Made by a program: the position numbers and the translations under genes
The notes under the pieces: model-generated
What the model saw: only the letters and a program-made list of their open reading frames with translations
What the model was told of the DNA's origin: nothing
Databases searched by the model: none
Shown: positions 16,454-24,598 of the stretch, piece by piece
Numbering within the stretch: the first letter of the stretch is position 1
Layout: every line of letters starts with the position of its first letter
Assembly (NCBI GenBank): GCA_049658265.1
Contig: JBASOM010000021.1
Location: forward strand, 1-64,000
DNA from: DTU063 sp001512695
GTDB taxonomy: Bacteria > Bacillota > Thermosediminibacteria > Thermosediminibacterales > Tepidanaerobacteraceae
Direction of reading: 5' to 3'
DNA: 64,000 bases

Positions 16454-18268
16454 TTACGCCTTGGTCAACACCGAATTCCTGCCAGCTCTTCCCGGATATG
16501 CTCCATCTTCACGACTTCCAAGTAAACCCTGGTATAAAGCATCTATGAAACTGCCGTTTTTCACCACGGACTCTAATACTTTCTCAATCCCTTCTTCCAT
16601 TTCCTCGGCCCATTTTTTAGCATTTTCCGTTGGCTCCATGTTAGCGTGACCAAAGAACCTAAATGATGCCTGGGTTGCTCTCAGTGTATCAATTCTGGAA
16701 GCTGCGGTTATTGGACCTTTAGAAAAGGCTTCATCAGATGATGCTATTGAAATGCCGTCTACTCCTAATGAAGATGCAAGGGACGCGTGAAGTGCTGTCA
16801 TCAGTGATGACTGAACTCTATCTTCAGTTTGGGTTAAGAATCCAATCGGTGCGCCACACCATATTGGTGCATTGACAATATTTCTTAGGCAATAAATTTT
16901 TGCTGCATTGAAATCCACGTAGTTATCTTCCATTTGACCATTAATCATGACTTCCGGTGAGTAGCAAAATAGTGGCTGGAGTATTGGTTTACCACCGAGT
17001 CTCAAGCCGAGTTTTGAAACTATTAGCATGCCTGCAAATGCTTTATATGCTGGAACGCCGGAAAGCTCTTCATTTGTAACTACATCAAAGGGCATGCTAA
17101 ATTCAGCTGCATACTTTATGGCAGCCACAGCATCTACGGTGAGCCGCTCGGGATCAGTTCCACCACTTAATGATCCGTAAGCAATGTTTATTTTTGTCAA
17201 ATCTGCCCCAATTTTACCAGCTATTACCACGGTTTCAGGGGTATTCAATCCTCTGTGTGCTCTGACCTGCCAGAGGGTATACGGCGCCAGGGATTCTTTA
17301 ATACTTTTTAGGTTTTCATAAGTTATTATAGACCCGTCTTCCTCGTGTGTTATGTAACCTTCTAAAAATCCTTCGGTTCTTGCTCCCCAAGATGGATCAA
17401 AGTGTATGACGCCATCTGCTCCCCAAGCTTCACAAGATTTTATATGCGCAATGTCCATAAACGGGCAGCCTGTTCCGTATTGTATGAATACTACAGGGTT
17501 TTTATCCGTATGCTGGAGCTTCATTGGCCTCATTCGAGAATTAACATCACCAACGTATTTACTCAGTGCACTTACTTCATCACTCGAGAGTGGTCGGGTT
17601 TTTTCACGATACTTACCGGCTTCATAAAAGGATTTCACTACATCGTCGCATAATTTAGCATATTCCCTGCGAAATTTATCTTTTTCTGATTCACTGGTGC
17701 TCTCTATTATCTGCCGGCGAAGCTCAGCCCTCATAATTGCCGTAGTAGTTTTATCACTTACATAGTCAAGAATTCCATCGACTATAGTATCGAGTAGTTT
17801 TTCTATTCTTTTATTGTTGAAATCGTACTTGTAATCTGCTGTAATATCCTTCTTTTCCTGCTTAACCCCGGTTTCTGCAGGTATATATTCTCTATCTTCA
17901 ACAAAAGCTACAGCTTCCTCCACAGTTGTTCCCGGACCAAAGCCTGCATCAAAACCCAGCTCTGCAGCAAGTTCCGGTCGTATTGCCATTCCACCTATGC
18001 CTATTTTTACCCTATCTCTTAAGCCAGCAGCTTCAGCCAGGTCGATAAATTTGCCCAAGATTTCTGCTACACCGTAACCTAAAGTACGGCTGATTAAAAC
18101 AACATCTGCCTTGTTGTCAATTATAGCTTTAATAATCTCCTCCTGCGTATGGTCTGGAGGCATGAGTATAGTATCATGGCCATTTTGTTCCAGGCCCCGC
18201 TTTATCATTTTTAGCCCAATATCGTGAACTGGGTCCAAGGGTGCTAATAAAACTTTCTTTCTGCTCAT
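16454..18268 (-). CDS. B12-dependent mutase, Rossmann domain N-terminal to an aminomutase-like barrel
   Basis: Of 604 residues, 1-125 are a cobalamin-binding Rossmann domain (D-P-V-H-D-I-G at 12-18; V-L-I-S-R-T-L; I-G-I-G-G; D-A-G-F-G-P-G-T-T) closest in wording to the C-terminal domain of ornithine aminomutase OraE. After a linker and helical region (about 130-240), residues 245-560 look like the TIM barrel of OraE/KamD-type mutases (G-T-G-C-P-F, I-H-F-D-P-S-W-G-A-R-T-E-G-F, N-I-A-Y-G-S-L-S-G-G-T-D-P-E-R). The domain order is the reverse of OraE. The cobalamin motif has an extra residue (D-x-x-H-x-x-G), and Leu26 stands where aminomutases carry the PLP lysine (His+11). Likely a carbon-skeleton or amino-group mutase; substrate unknown. 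The start ATG follows GGGAGGAG. Confidence 0.72.
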   Translation of the reverse strand: MSRKKVLLAPLDPVHDIGLKMIKRGLEQNGHDTILMPPDHTQEEIIKAIIDNKADVVLISRTLGYGVAEILGKFIDLAEAAGLRDRVKIGIGGMAIRPELAAELGFDAGFGPGTTVEEAVAFVEDREYIPAETGVKQEKKDITADYKYDFNNKRIEKLLDTIVDGILDYVSDKTTTAIMRAELRRQIIESTSESEKDKFRREYAKLCDDVVKSFYEAGKYREKTRPLSSDEVSALSKYVGDVNSRMRPMKLQHTDKNPVVFIQYGTGCPFMDIAHIKSCEAWGADGVIHFDPSWGARTEGFLEGYITHEEDGSIITYENLKSIKESLAPYTLWQVRAHRGLNTPETVVIAGKIGADLTKINIAYGSLSGGTDPERLTVDAVAAIKYAAEFSMPFDVVTNEELSGVPAYKAFAGMLIVSKLGLRLGGKPILQPLFCYSPEVMINGQMEDNYVDFNAAKIYCLRNIVNAPIWCGAPIGFLTQTEDRVQSSLMTALHASLASSLGVDGISIASSDEAFSKGPITAASRIDTLRATQASFRFFGHANMEPTENAKKWAEEMEEGIEKVLESVVKNGSFIDALYQGLLGSREDGAYPGRAGRNSVLTKA

Positions 18269-18281
18269 GACATACTCCTCC

Positions 18282-18515
18282 CTAATTGCTTTGATCAAAG
18301 AGCCAGCTATATCTATCGCCGGGCTTATAGATGTATCCTCTGGCCCGAATTCTCGCGCCAGGACCTTGATGCTGGATGAAGACTATAGTTGTATCTTTAA
18401 AGCCTAGTTTTTCCATTAATTCCAATGTAAATTTCTCTGCTTCCTCTTCGTCTTTGCAAACCAAATATGTCTCCAGGTCAACGGCGTCCATTACTTTTTC
18501 CAAGATGTCCGACAT
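18282..18515 (-). CDS. 77-residue protein, possible small subunit of the mutase
   Basis: I do not recognise this small protein. The ATG at 18515 follows AGGAGGAG by five bases, and the gene ends 13 bases before the mutase start, so it is firmly coupled to it. It has an acidic N-terminal half (K-D-E-E-E-A-E-K-F) and a basic, glycine-rich C-terminal half (G-P-G-A-R-I-R-A-R-G-Y-I-Y-K-P-G-D-R-Y-S). There is no membrane segment. D-ornithine aminomutase also has a small partner (OraS), encoded next to OraE; similar length and position suggest, but do not show, an equivalent role. Confidence 0.65.
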   Translation of the reverse strand: MSDILEKVMDAVDLETYLVCKDEEEAEKFTLELMEKLGFKDTTIVFIQHQGPGARIRARGYIYKPGDRYSWLFDQSN

Positions 18516-18557
18516 GCTATCTCCTCCTATACTCAAATAGTCCAGAATATCATACAC

Positions 18558-19310
18558 TTAATCATTATCTGAACTGCTGTCATCTACCCCATTGACTATT
18601 TCCCAGTATCTCTTAACATCTCTTTCTAGCTTCTCTATATGATCGATCATTGCTTTTTCTGCCAATTCGGGATTTCTTGAAGCGATAGCTTCAAAAATCT
18701 TTTTGTGGTCTAAAAGGACCGTACTTTTGACTTCTTTTCTTATAAACTCAAGCATTGGTGACAGTTGACCGTGCTGTCTGATTAAATCCATTGCTGCATC
18801 CAATACTCTATTTCGGGCGGCTTTGGAAATTATCTTGTGAAACTCCACATCATCATCAGCTATGGAAATACCTTCTTTGACATGCATCTGCTGTCTTTTA
18901 ACAATGTTTTGCATTTCGCTGATTTCTTCATCAGTTATATACATTGCTGCCAACTTTGCCAATTGGCTCTCAATGGCTTTTCTCGCTATTAATAAATCAA
19001 GCAATTCTTGTTTGCCGGTTACCTTTATAACATTGAGCAATTCCTTGCCGTAATGATTGATTGTATTCTCACGTTCCAGTTCCCTTAGCTTTTTTTTGCC
19101 CGCTGGAGTCAACTTTCTACCCTTAAAACCAATTTTTTCCGTATAACCCTTTATATCTAACTGCCTCAATATTCTACCAACAGTGGCTTCACTAATATTT
19201 ATACCCTGCATTTGTAAAATGTTGCGTACGTAACCTGAGCCCACAGGAACTTCAGAATTATCTATGGATTTTAAAATTAAAAATAACATCCGCATTTTAT
19301 CATGTTGCAT
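18558..19310 (-). CDS. Transcription regulator: NrpR/RNase R-type winged helix plus FCD domain
   Basis: Residues 1-80 form a winged helix of the NrpR/ribonuclease R N-terminal type (S-E-A-T-V-G-R-I-L-R-Q-L is the recognition helix region). Residues 110-240 form an all-helical FCD ligand-binding domain with the usual metal-binding pattern: Asp-Val-Glu-Phe-His, then H-G-Q, then D-H-K-K, then D-H-I-E. GntR/FadR regulators have the same effector domain with a different HTH. Such proteins sense small carboxylic or amino acids. It is the first gene of the mutase operon, behind its own upstream region and after a terminator, so it probably controls the island. The ATG at 19310 follows GGGGG. Confidence 0.8.
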   Translation of the reverse strand: MQHDKMRMLFLILKSIDNSEVPVGSGYVRNILQMQGINISEATVGRILRQLDIKGYTEKIGFKGRKLTPAGKKKLRELERENTINHYGKELLNVIKVTGKQELLDLLIARKAIESQLAKLAAMYITDEEISEMQNIVKRQQMHVKEGISIADDDVEFHKIISKAARNRVLDAAMDLIRQHGQLSPMLEFIRKEVKSTVLLDHKKIFEAIASRNPELAEKAMIDHIEKLERDVKRYWEIVNGVDDSSSDND

Positions 19311-19429
19311 GTCAAACCCCCATTTTAATACTTACATAATTAACTATACATAAATTTTCTAGTACAGCACCGGTTAAAACTATAAATTTAATATTATGGC
19401 ATATCATTAAACTTTTAACAAAATGATTG

Positions 19430-19465
19430 AAAATAAAAGGAGTCAGTGATGACCCCTTTTATTTT
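19430..19465 (-). terminator. Terminator separating the two halves of the island
   Basis: A 16-bp stem with one mismatch (19430-19445 with 19450-19465) and loop GTGA, ending in A/T-rich flanks. It follows the stop of the FAD oxidoreductase by 21 bases. It ends the 23.2-19.5 kb unit, leaving about 120 bases for a promoter of the regulator-mutase unit. Confidence 0.88.
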
Positions 19466-19485
19466 CGCATTTGATGCATAATATG

Positions 19486-20769
19486 TTATACAACTTTCTG
19501 ATTAAACACGTCAGTCATTCCTGCTTTTTCTACACGTTCCTTTATTGCATTTACATCGGTAGAATACAAACCTAATTCTTTCATTCTCTCAAAGTATACG
19601 GAGCCAGAAAAGGTGTATTTCTTAGATATACCTTCTTCAGTCTTCATCTGTTCCTTTACATAAGCAATAGCATCGCCTACTGCAAGTTCTGTTGGAATCT
19701 GTACAAGTTCTTTTCCAACTGCCCACCTTACGGCATTGGCTCCAGCAAGAGTACCGGTGCAAATGGCTTCAGTATGGCCTACCAGAGGTCCTGCTTTTTC
19801 GCCAGCGCAAAATAGGTTTTCCAACCCTTCCGTCTTTAGATGATTATCTCTAGGTGAAAGAGCAAGATATCTTATGGAGTTGCCCAGGTTTCCTGCATAA
19901 GGATCTTCATACCTGGCATTCTCAAATCCGGGGATTTGTCTTAAATCTTCTAAGGGGAAGAAGGGACTCATCAATTTTGCATGTCCAGTATCAAGTAGTA
20001 TTACATTGTCCACGTACTCTTTCAAAGCGTACTGTTGACAGGCTTTTTTAGTAAGGATATCTGATCCTTCTTTTGAATGCTCCGGCACGGGTATAACTGC
20101 CACACCAGTTGAATTTAACTTGTCTACAATTTCCTGTGAAAGTGATTCTTTAAAGAGTTTACAAGAGCCGCTCATAGCTCCATAACTGCCATCTGCTTTC
20201 TTAGCCATCATTTCTTTGACGCCCATCTTGGCCGCAATGCTCACTCGGGGTCCATAGCTTGGGCACCTGTATACGCACATTGCGCATCCATTTCCGTACT
20301 TGGTACAATTGCTTTGAGGACCAGCAGTTCCGGTACACTCAACAAAAACATCGCCTTCAAATTTTCTGTCATCTTCTGTGATCACAGCTAATATCTTGTT
20401 GCCCTCGCCAACTACATCCTTCACACGGCTTTCCGTATATACTTCAACACCTGCATCTATGAGGACTTTTTTGACTGCCGGTTCCACTAAAGCCACATCG
20501 TACAATGTTGCATGCTTGTGACCAGGAAACTCAATGTTTTTATGTCTCGCTACACTATCGGTAACTTGGAACAATTCGCCGCCACCCATAGCTATCATTT
20601 CTTCTGTAGCAGTAAACCTTCCGTTATTTCTCATGATACCGCCAACAAGGCCTGTTCCCAATAACATGTCAGTTCTTTCTAGCAAGACTACATCTGCACC
20701 GGCTTTTTTGGCTGATAAGGCAGCTGCAGTGCCGGCCCAGCCTCCTCCTATAACAACTACTTTGGGCAT
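19486..20769 (-). CDS. FAD-dependent oxidoreductase with cysteine cluster
   Basis: A 427-residue flavoprotein with the N-terminal ADP-binding motif V-V-I-G-G-G-W-A-G-T-A-A-A and a C-terminal FAD motif (L-F-C-A-G-E-K-A-G-P-L-V-G-H-T-E-A, then G-x-x-A-G-A-N-A) resembling GidA/FAD_oxidored proteins. Unusual is a cluster C155-x6-C162-x2-C165-x3-C169, preceded by C145, that could hold an Fe-S centre. It is the last gene of the upstream unit of the island and has a strong AAAGGAGG site. Probably oxidises or reduces an intermediate made by the PLP enzyme/RidA pair; the substrate is unknown. Confidence 0.72.
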   Translation of the reverse strand: MPKVVVIGGGWAGTAAALSAKKAGADVVLLERTDMLLGTGLVGGIMRNNGRFTATEEMIAMGGGELFQVTDSVARHKNIEFPGHKHATLYDVALVEPAVKKVLIDAGVEVYTESRVKDVVGEGNKILAVITEDDRKFEGDVFVECTGTAGPQSNCTKYGNGCAMCVYRCPSYGPRVSIAAKMGVKEMMAKKADGSYGAMSGSCKLFKESLSQEIVDKLNSTGVAVIPVPEHSKEGSDILTKKACQQYALKEYVDNVILLDTGHAKLMSPFFPLEDLRQIPGFENARYEDPYAGNLGNSIRYLALSPRDNHLKTEGLENLFCAGEKAGPLVGHTEAICTGTLAGANAVRWAVGKELVQIPTELAVGDAIAYVKEQMKTEEGISKKYTFSGSVYFERMKELGLYSTDVNAIKERVEKAGMTDVFNQKVV

Positions 20770-20796
20770 GCTAATACCTCCTTTGATTTTTCAGGC

Positions 20797-20823
20797 TGAC
20801 GTCAAGGCTTTGCCTTGACGTCA
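20797..20823 (-). other. Intercistronic hairpin upstream of the FAD gene
   Basis: TGACGTCAAGGC (20797-20808) and GCCTTGACGTCA (20812-20823) form a perfect 12-bp stem with a 3-base loop, between the PLP enzyme stop and the FAD oxidoreductase ribosome binding site. There is no U-tract on the minus strand, so it is more likely an mRNA-stability or processing element than a terminator. Confidence 0.6.
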
Positions 20824-20835
20824 TACAATTTCTAA

Positions 20836-22302
20836 TTAATCAATATATCCACTGTACTTGGCAATGATCTCCATGAGCTTGACAAGGGCTTTTACTGCAT
20901 ATCTGAACTTACTATCAATGATCTGTCCCTCATCATCCGTAGTACCAAGGCCCGGTGAAATCAGAATGTTTCCGTCATAAGCAACTGTTGGAATGACACC
21001 CATCTGTGAGAGGCCTGTTTGCAATAACTGGCTTCCAGCATACATGTCTTCGATGGAGAAGATTGGGAATCCTAATTCGTCGCCTTCCCAGGTCTTTTCG
21101 TAGTTAACTTCAACGGCTCTGCTGTTGTAGGATTTGGATATGAGTATGCCTTTCTTAAGTTTAGGATGAATTTGTTCAAATTCTTCTTTAACAATATCGT
21201 ACATGTCGTCAACGGGTTTCTTTAAGTTTTCAGGATTATCTCTCAATTCTTTCAGCGCTGCAATCATTCCGAGCATTGCTTCTTTACCTGGATCAAATCC
21301 AACATAAGCTGCTTTTCCATAGGATGATGTGGTGCCGTAGCGGTCACCGTGCATTCCTAGGGCTCTGCGAATTGGTACCATAAATTCTTCTTTACCTATG
21401 ATTAAACCTGACGTAGGTGACCCGCTGGCCTTATCCATACTATAAATTATTACGTCTGCACCGCTCTTGGTAATATCATGACCAATGAAAGGAACTCCCC
21501 AAGCATTATCCAAAACATAGGGCACGTCAAAGTCTTTGGCAATTTCCGCCAAACGCTTCTGCAGTACAGGTACACCATCCTCGTCTTTTACGCCATAGCC
21601 GTATCCCGGTGTGTCGTAGGCAAGGGATGTGATACCAGTGAGCATCGTAGCATGGCGTTCGGCAACTTTCTTTATTTTTTCAGCTGAAGCTTCGGGATCG
21701 ACATTGGTAAGCTGGAAAGTGGGGTGGAACTTAATACCGTGTACCGAATAATCGGCTCCTACCAATGGTACTATATACATACTTAAGTTATTTTGTCTCT
21801 TGCCATAGAAACCTAGTTCGCCGGCGGTTGAACCTCTGTCTGCAAGAACGTCTTTAAATCTGCCGGGGAAGGGTCTTCCGTAACCACCGTGGTGGTGTAG
21901 GTGTTTTTCATAGGGAATTATATAACGGGCCTGATAATTGTCACCGCGCCCCTGCATTGGTGGTGAAAATAGAACGTCAAGGGCAACCCATATTCCTGCT
22001 TCACAGGTGCTAATTGGTGCAGCATCATATTCATCACCATAAACATCTTTAACTATTGATCTGATTTCGTCTACTAACTTAGATAAAGGAATTACTTCCT
22101 GAGCACCTTTCTCGACAGCTTCTCTTATATTTCTGCTCAAGGGAGAAGGACAGCCGGAAATAGCACCGGTCAAACCAAACTTACCTCTTAAATCTTCAGG
22201 AATTCCTATCTCATCTGCGGCTTTTTTCGCTTCCGCATAGATATTTGCAATGTTTGCTTGTAAATACTGATACATTTGAAACTTTTTGTTAAACTTTGCC
22301 AT
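20836..22302 (-). CDS. SelA-like PLP-dependent enzyme (fold type I)
   Basis: A 488-residue PLP enzyme. The Schiff-base lysine is probably in V-I-I-Y-S-M-D-K-A-S-G-S-P-T-S-G-L-I-I-G, which parallels the selenocysteine synthase (SelA) signature, and V-L-D-N-A-W-G-V-P-F supplies the Asp that contacts the pyridine nitrogen. A histidine run (H-L-H-H-H-G-G-Y-G) lies near residue 135. SelA relatives include ammonia lyases. The adjoining RidA gene, whose family hydrolyses the reactive enamines or imines that PLP enzymes release, supports an ammonia-eliminating reaction. Substrate unknown. RBS AAGGAGG before the ATG. Confidence 0.72.
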   Translation of the reverse strand: MAKFNKKFQMYQYLQANIANIYAEAKKAADEIGIPEDLRGKFGLTGAISGCPSPLSRNIREAVEKGAQEVIPLSKLVDEIRSIVKDVYGDEYDAAPISTCEAGIWVALDVLFSPPMQGRGDNYQARYIIPYEKHLHHHGGYGRPFPGRFKDVLADRGSTAGELGFYGKRQNNLSMYIVPLVGADYSVHGIKFHPTFQLTNVDPEASAEKIKKVAERHATMLTGITSLAYDTPGYGYGVKDEDGVPVLQKRLAEIAKDFDVPYVLDNAWGVPFIGHDITKSGADVIIYSMDKASGSPTSGLIIGKEEFMVPIRRALGMHGDRYGTTSSYGKAAYVGFDPGKEAMLGMIAALKELRDNPENLKKPVDDMYDIVKEEFEQIHPKLKKGILISKSYNSRAVEVNYEKTWEGDELGFPIFSIEDMYAGSQLLQTGLSQMGVIPTVAYDGNILISPGLGTTDDEGQIIDSKFRYAVKALVKLMEIIAKYSGYID

Positions 22303-22317
22303 TGTATTTCCTCCTTG

Positions 22318-22776
22318 TTATTTTAATTTTACTATTAATTCAACTTCACAAGTGGCGTCCATAGGAAGCTGATTGACACCAACAGCCGAGCGTGCATGGG
22401 CACCTGCTTCACCAAATATCTGGCCAAGCAGCTCTGAAGCTCCATTGATAACCTGAGGCTGCTGATTAAAACCATCGGCACTGTTTACAAAGCCAACAAC
22501 CTTCACTATTTTTTCAACATTATCTAAACTTCCAGCTAAAGACTTTACTATGCTGAGACAGTTTAATGCACATATCTTGGCTGCTTCATACGCGTCTTCT
22601 ACGGAAACCTCATCACCGACTTTACCTTTATACTTTAATTGTCCATCCACAAAGGGAATTTGACCTGCAGTATAAATATATTTGTCTACTTTTACACCGG
22701 GAACATATGCAGCTACCGGTTTTGGTGGTTCAGGTAACGCAAGACCTAATTCTTGAAGTTTTTTCTCGTACGACAT
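22318..22776 (-). CDS. RidA/YjgF-family enamine/imine deaminase
   Basis: A 152-residue member of the RidA superfamily, somewhat longer than the usual 125-130 residues. It shows the family features Y-T-A-G-Q-I-P-F near residue 35, A-A-K-I-C-A-L-N-C-L-S, and the C-terminal A-R-S-A-V-G-V-N-Q-L-P-M-D-A-x-C-E-V-E-L with the conserved Arg and Glu. It preempts damage by hydrolysing 2-aminoacrylate-type intermediates. The ATG at 22776 follows GGAGGTG; it lies between the DUF6917-like gene and the PLP enzyme, in the same unit. Confidence 0.88.
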   Translation of the reverse strand: MSYEKKLQELGLALPEPPKPVAAYVPGVKVDKYIYTAGQIPFVDGQLKYKGKVGDEVSVEDAYEAAKICALNCLSIVKSLAGSLDNVEKIVKVVGFVNSADGFNQQPQVINGASELLGQIFGEAGAHARSAVGVNQLPMDATCEVELIVKLK

Positions 22777-22816
22777 ACGCACAACACCTCCTTTCAAGTA
22801 GTGAAAATAAAAACCA

Positions 22817-23239
22817 TTAACCAATTACTACCTCATCATCAAGGTCAAGATTTCTTTCATTGCCTGAAGTGCGTTCTTCACCGTATATAACGATATTGTA
22901 GTGATTTGGCATATGAGTTTCATCAAAGCCTGCAATGTTTCCAATTACTTGTCCGTTTATTTTAACTTCATCGCCTACTGTTATTACTGTGCTTTCCCTT
23001 ACAACAAAAAAACCTATATAAGCAATTTTGTTTACTACATCCCCTGGCTTCTTAGCTTCATCAGTTAAAATCAGCTCATGAACTTCATCAGCAACTAGAC
23101 ACCTTGATGGTTGTGGGATAAGCTGCAGACCCCGCTCTTCATACTTGCCGTCTAATACAACGACTAAGTTTCCTTTTAAAGCTTTCTTCTTAGCGTAGGG
23201 ATTGGTTTTAAACATACCGGTTTTATATGGATCAGCCAT
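22817..23239 (-). CDS. DUF6917-like protein
   Basis: A 140-residue soluble protein, first gene of the upstream island unit, with GAGGAGG before its ATG. It is mostly short beta strands (N-L-V-V-V-L, V-I-T-V-G-D-E-V-K-I, V-I-G-N-I-A-G-F-D-E-T-H-M-P-N-H-Y) and reads like a small barrel. I associate it with an uncharacterised family (DUF6917, from memory, not checked). H-M-P-N-H could bind a metal. No function is known to me; conserved linkage to the PLP enzyme would make it a pathway component. Confidence 0.65.
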   Translation of the reverse strand: MADPYKTGMFKTNPYAKKKALKGNLVVVLDGKYEERGLQLIPQPSRCLVADEVHELILTDEAKKPGDVVNKIAYIGFFVVRESTVITVGDEVKINGQVIGNIAGFDETHMPNHYNIVIYGEERTSGNERNLDLDDEVVIG

Positions 23240-23340
23240 AAATCAGCCTCCTCATCAATGATGAGCTATTTTATTATATTACTTCGACAAATATAACGAA
23301 AATCCTTCTCATAAATTAACTTTTTTAACAAATTTTTTTC

Positions 23341-24474
23341 TTAGATATTTGTTTCCCATTTCATCCAAAATCTAAATATTCTATTAACTAGGTCATAGTA
23401 TTTTCTTAATCTGACATCACCGGCAGCGACTAAGTTAACTGATTCGACGAAACTATTATCTATATAAATCTGCAACTGGCCTATGCTTTCCCCCTTAAAA
23501 ACTGGCGCACTTATTTTTTTAGGTGCAATTAGATAATAGTTTACTTTTTCGCCCTCCTTTATCGGCAACAGGATGTTATCTTCCGCAATTAAACCTACGC
23601 TTTTAATAACACCTTTTTCAACAGTTACGCTTGTACAAATCTCATTTTTTCTAACTATAGGTTTCAGATAATAATTTTCAAATCCATAATCTAATAATCT
23701 TTGAGAATCCTGAAAGTGGTCAGTTGAACCTAAAACAACGGATATCAAACGAAATCCCTTTTTGTTTGCAGTAGCCACTAAGCATTTGCCCGCATTTCCC
23801 GTATAACCGGTCTTTATGCCATCAGCTCCATCAAATTGCCATAATAGCCGGTTGGTGCTGGATATTTGTCTGGCAAAATTTCCATCTTTTATTTCTTTTG
23901 TTTTAGTTTGAACAATTTCACGAAATTTATTATACTTCCATGCGTGTTTTGCAATAACTGCTAAGTCTTTAGCAGTGGTAAAATGTTCAGGGTCATCGAG
24001 ACCATGGGGATTTGTAAAGTGAGTATTTAAAGCTCCTAATTCCAGAGCTTTTTTATTCATCATTTGCACAAATTTTTCCTCAGTCCCCCCAATATATTCT
24101 GCAATCGCCACTGCCGCATCATTGCCCGATGGCAATAAAAGTCCATACAGCATGTTTTCTAGAGTCATAGTTTCTCCGGATTTGAGATAAAAGGAAGAAC
24201 CGCCCATAGAAGCAGCTTTTTGGCTCACTTTTATTCGGGAATTTAAGTCTCCCTTTTCTAAAGCTATTACTGCAGTCATGATTTTTGTGGTGCTGGCCAT
24301 AGGCATTTTTTCCTGTGCATTTTTTTCCAATAATATTCTACCACTTACAGCATCCATTAAAACAAAAGCTTTCGCACTTAATGGCAATGTTTCATTTTCT
24401 GCTTTTGAACAAGCAGAGTAACCTGTTGCAAAATAACAAAAAATAAACAAGACAACTGCCAGTTTTTTAGTCAT
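23341..24474 (-). CDS. D-alanyl-D-alanine carboxypeptidase (S11 family)
   Basis: A 377-residue DacF/DacB-type penicillin-binding protein. An N-terminal signal segment (K-K-L-A-V-V-L-F-I-F) precedes the catalytic domain with S-T-T-K (SxxK), S-G-N-D (SxN) and K-T-G-Y-T-G (KTG). The C-terminal part holds the usual beta domain and an amphipathic membrane anchor (F-R-F-W-M-K-W). It trims peptidoglycan pentapeptides. One of two S11 paralogues in the window (other at 38.05 kb). The second ATG of an ATG-ATG pair gives the best spacing to GGGAGGG. Confidence 0.92.
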   Translation of the reverse strand: MTKKLAVVLFIFCYFATGYSACSKAENETLPLSAKAFVLMDAVSGRILLEKNAQEKMPMASTTKIMTAVIALEKGDLNSRIKVSQKAASMGGSSFYLKSGETMTLENMLYGLLLPSGNDAAVAIAEYIGGTEEKFVQMMNKKALELGALNTHFTNPHGLDDPEHFTTAKDLAVIAKHAWKYNKFREIVQTKTKEIKDGNFARQISSTNRLLWQFDGADGIKTGYTGNAGKCLVATANKKGFRLISVVLGSTDHFQDSQRLLDYGFENYYLKPIVRKNEICTSVTVEKGVIKSVGLIAEDNILLPIKEGEKVNYYLIAPKKISAPVFKGESIGQLQIYIDNSFVESVNLVAAGDVRLRKYYDLVNRIFRFWMKWETNI

Positions 24475-24598
24475 CATTTGCCCTCCCAATATATTCTTTT
24501 ATTAATCGGCCAAGTTAATTCTTGTAAAAAATGGAGGTCTTGCCAAAAATACTAATAGTCTTGAATAAATGATATCCCAGAATAGTATTTCACACAAT

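Noticed and set aside
19311..23340. Cobalamin riboswitch in the mutase island
   Set aside because: The spacers before the regulator (about 120 bases of free sequence) and before the first gene (about 100 bases) are too short and lack a B12-box.
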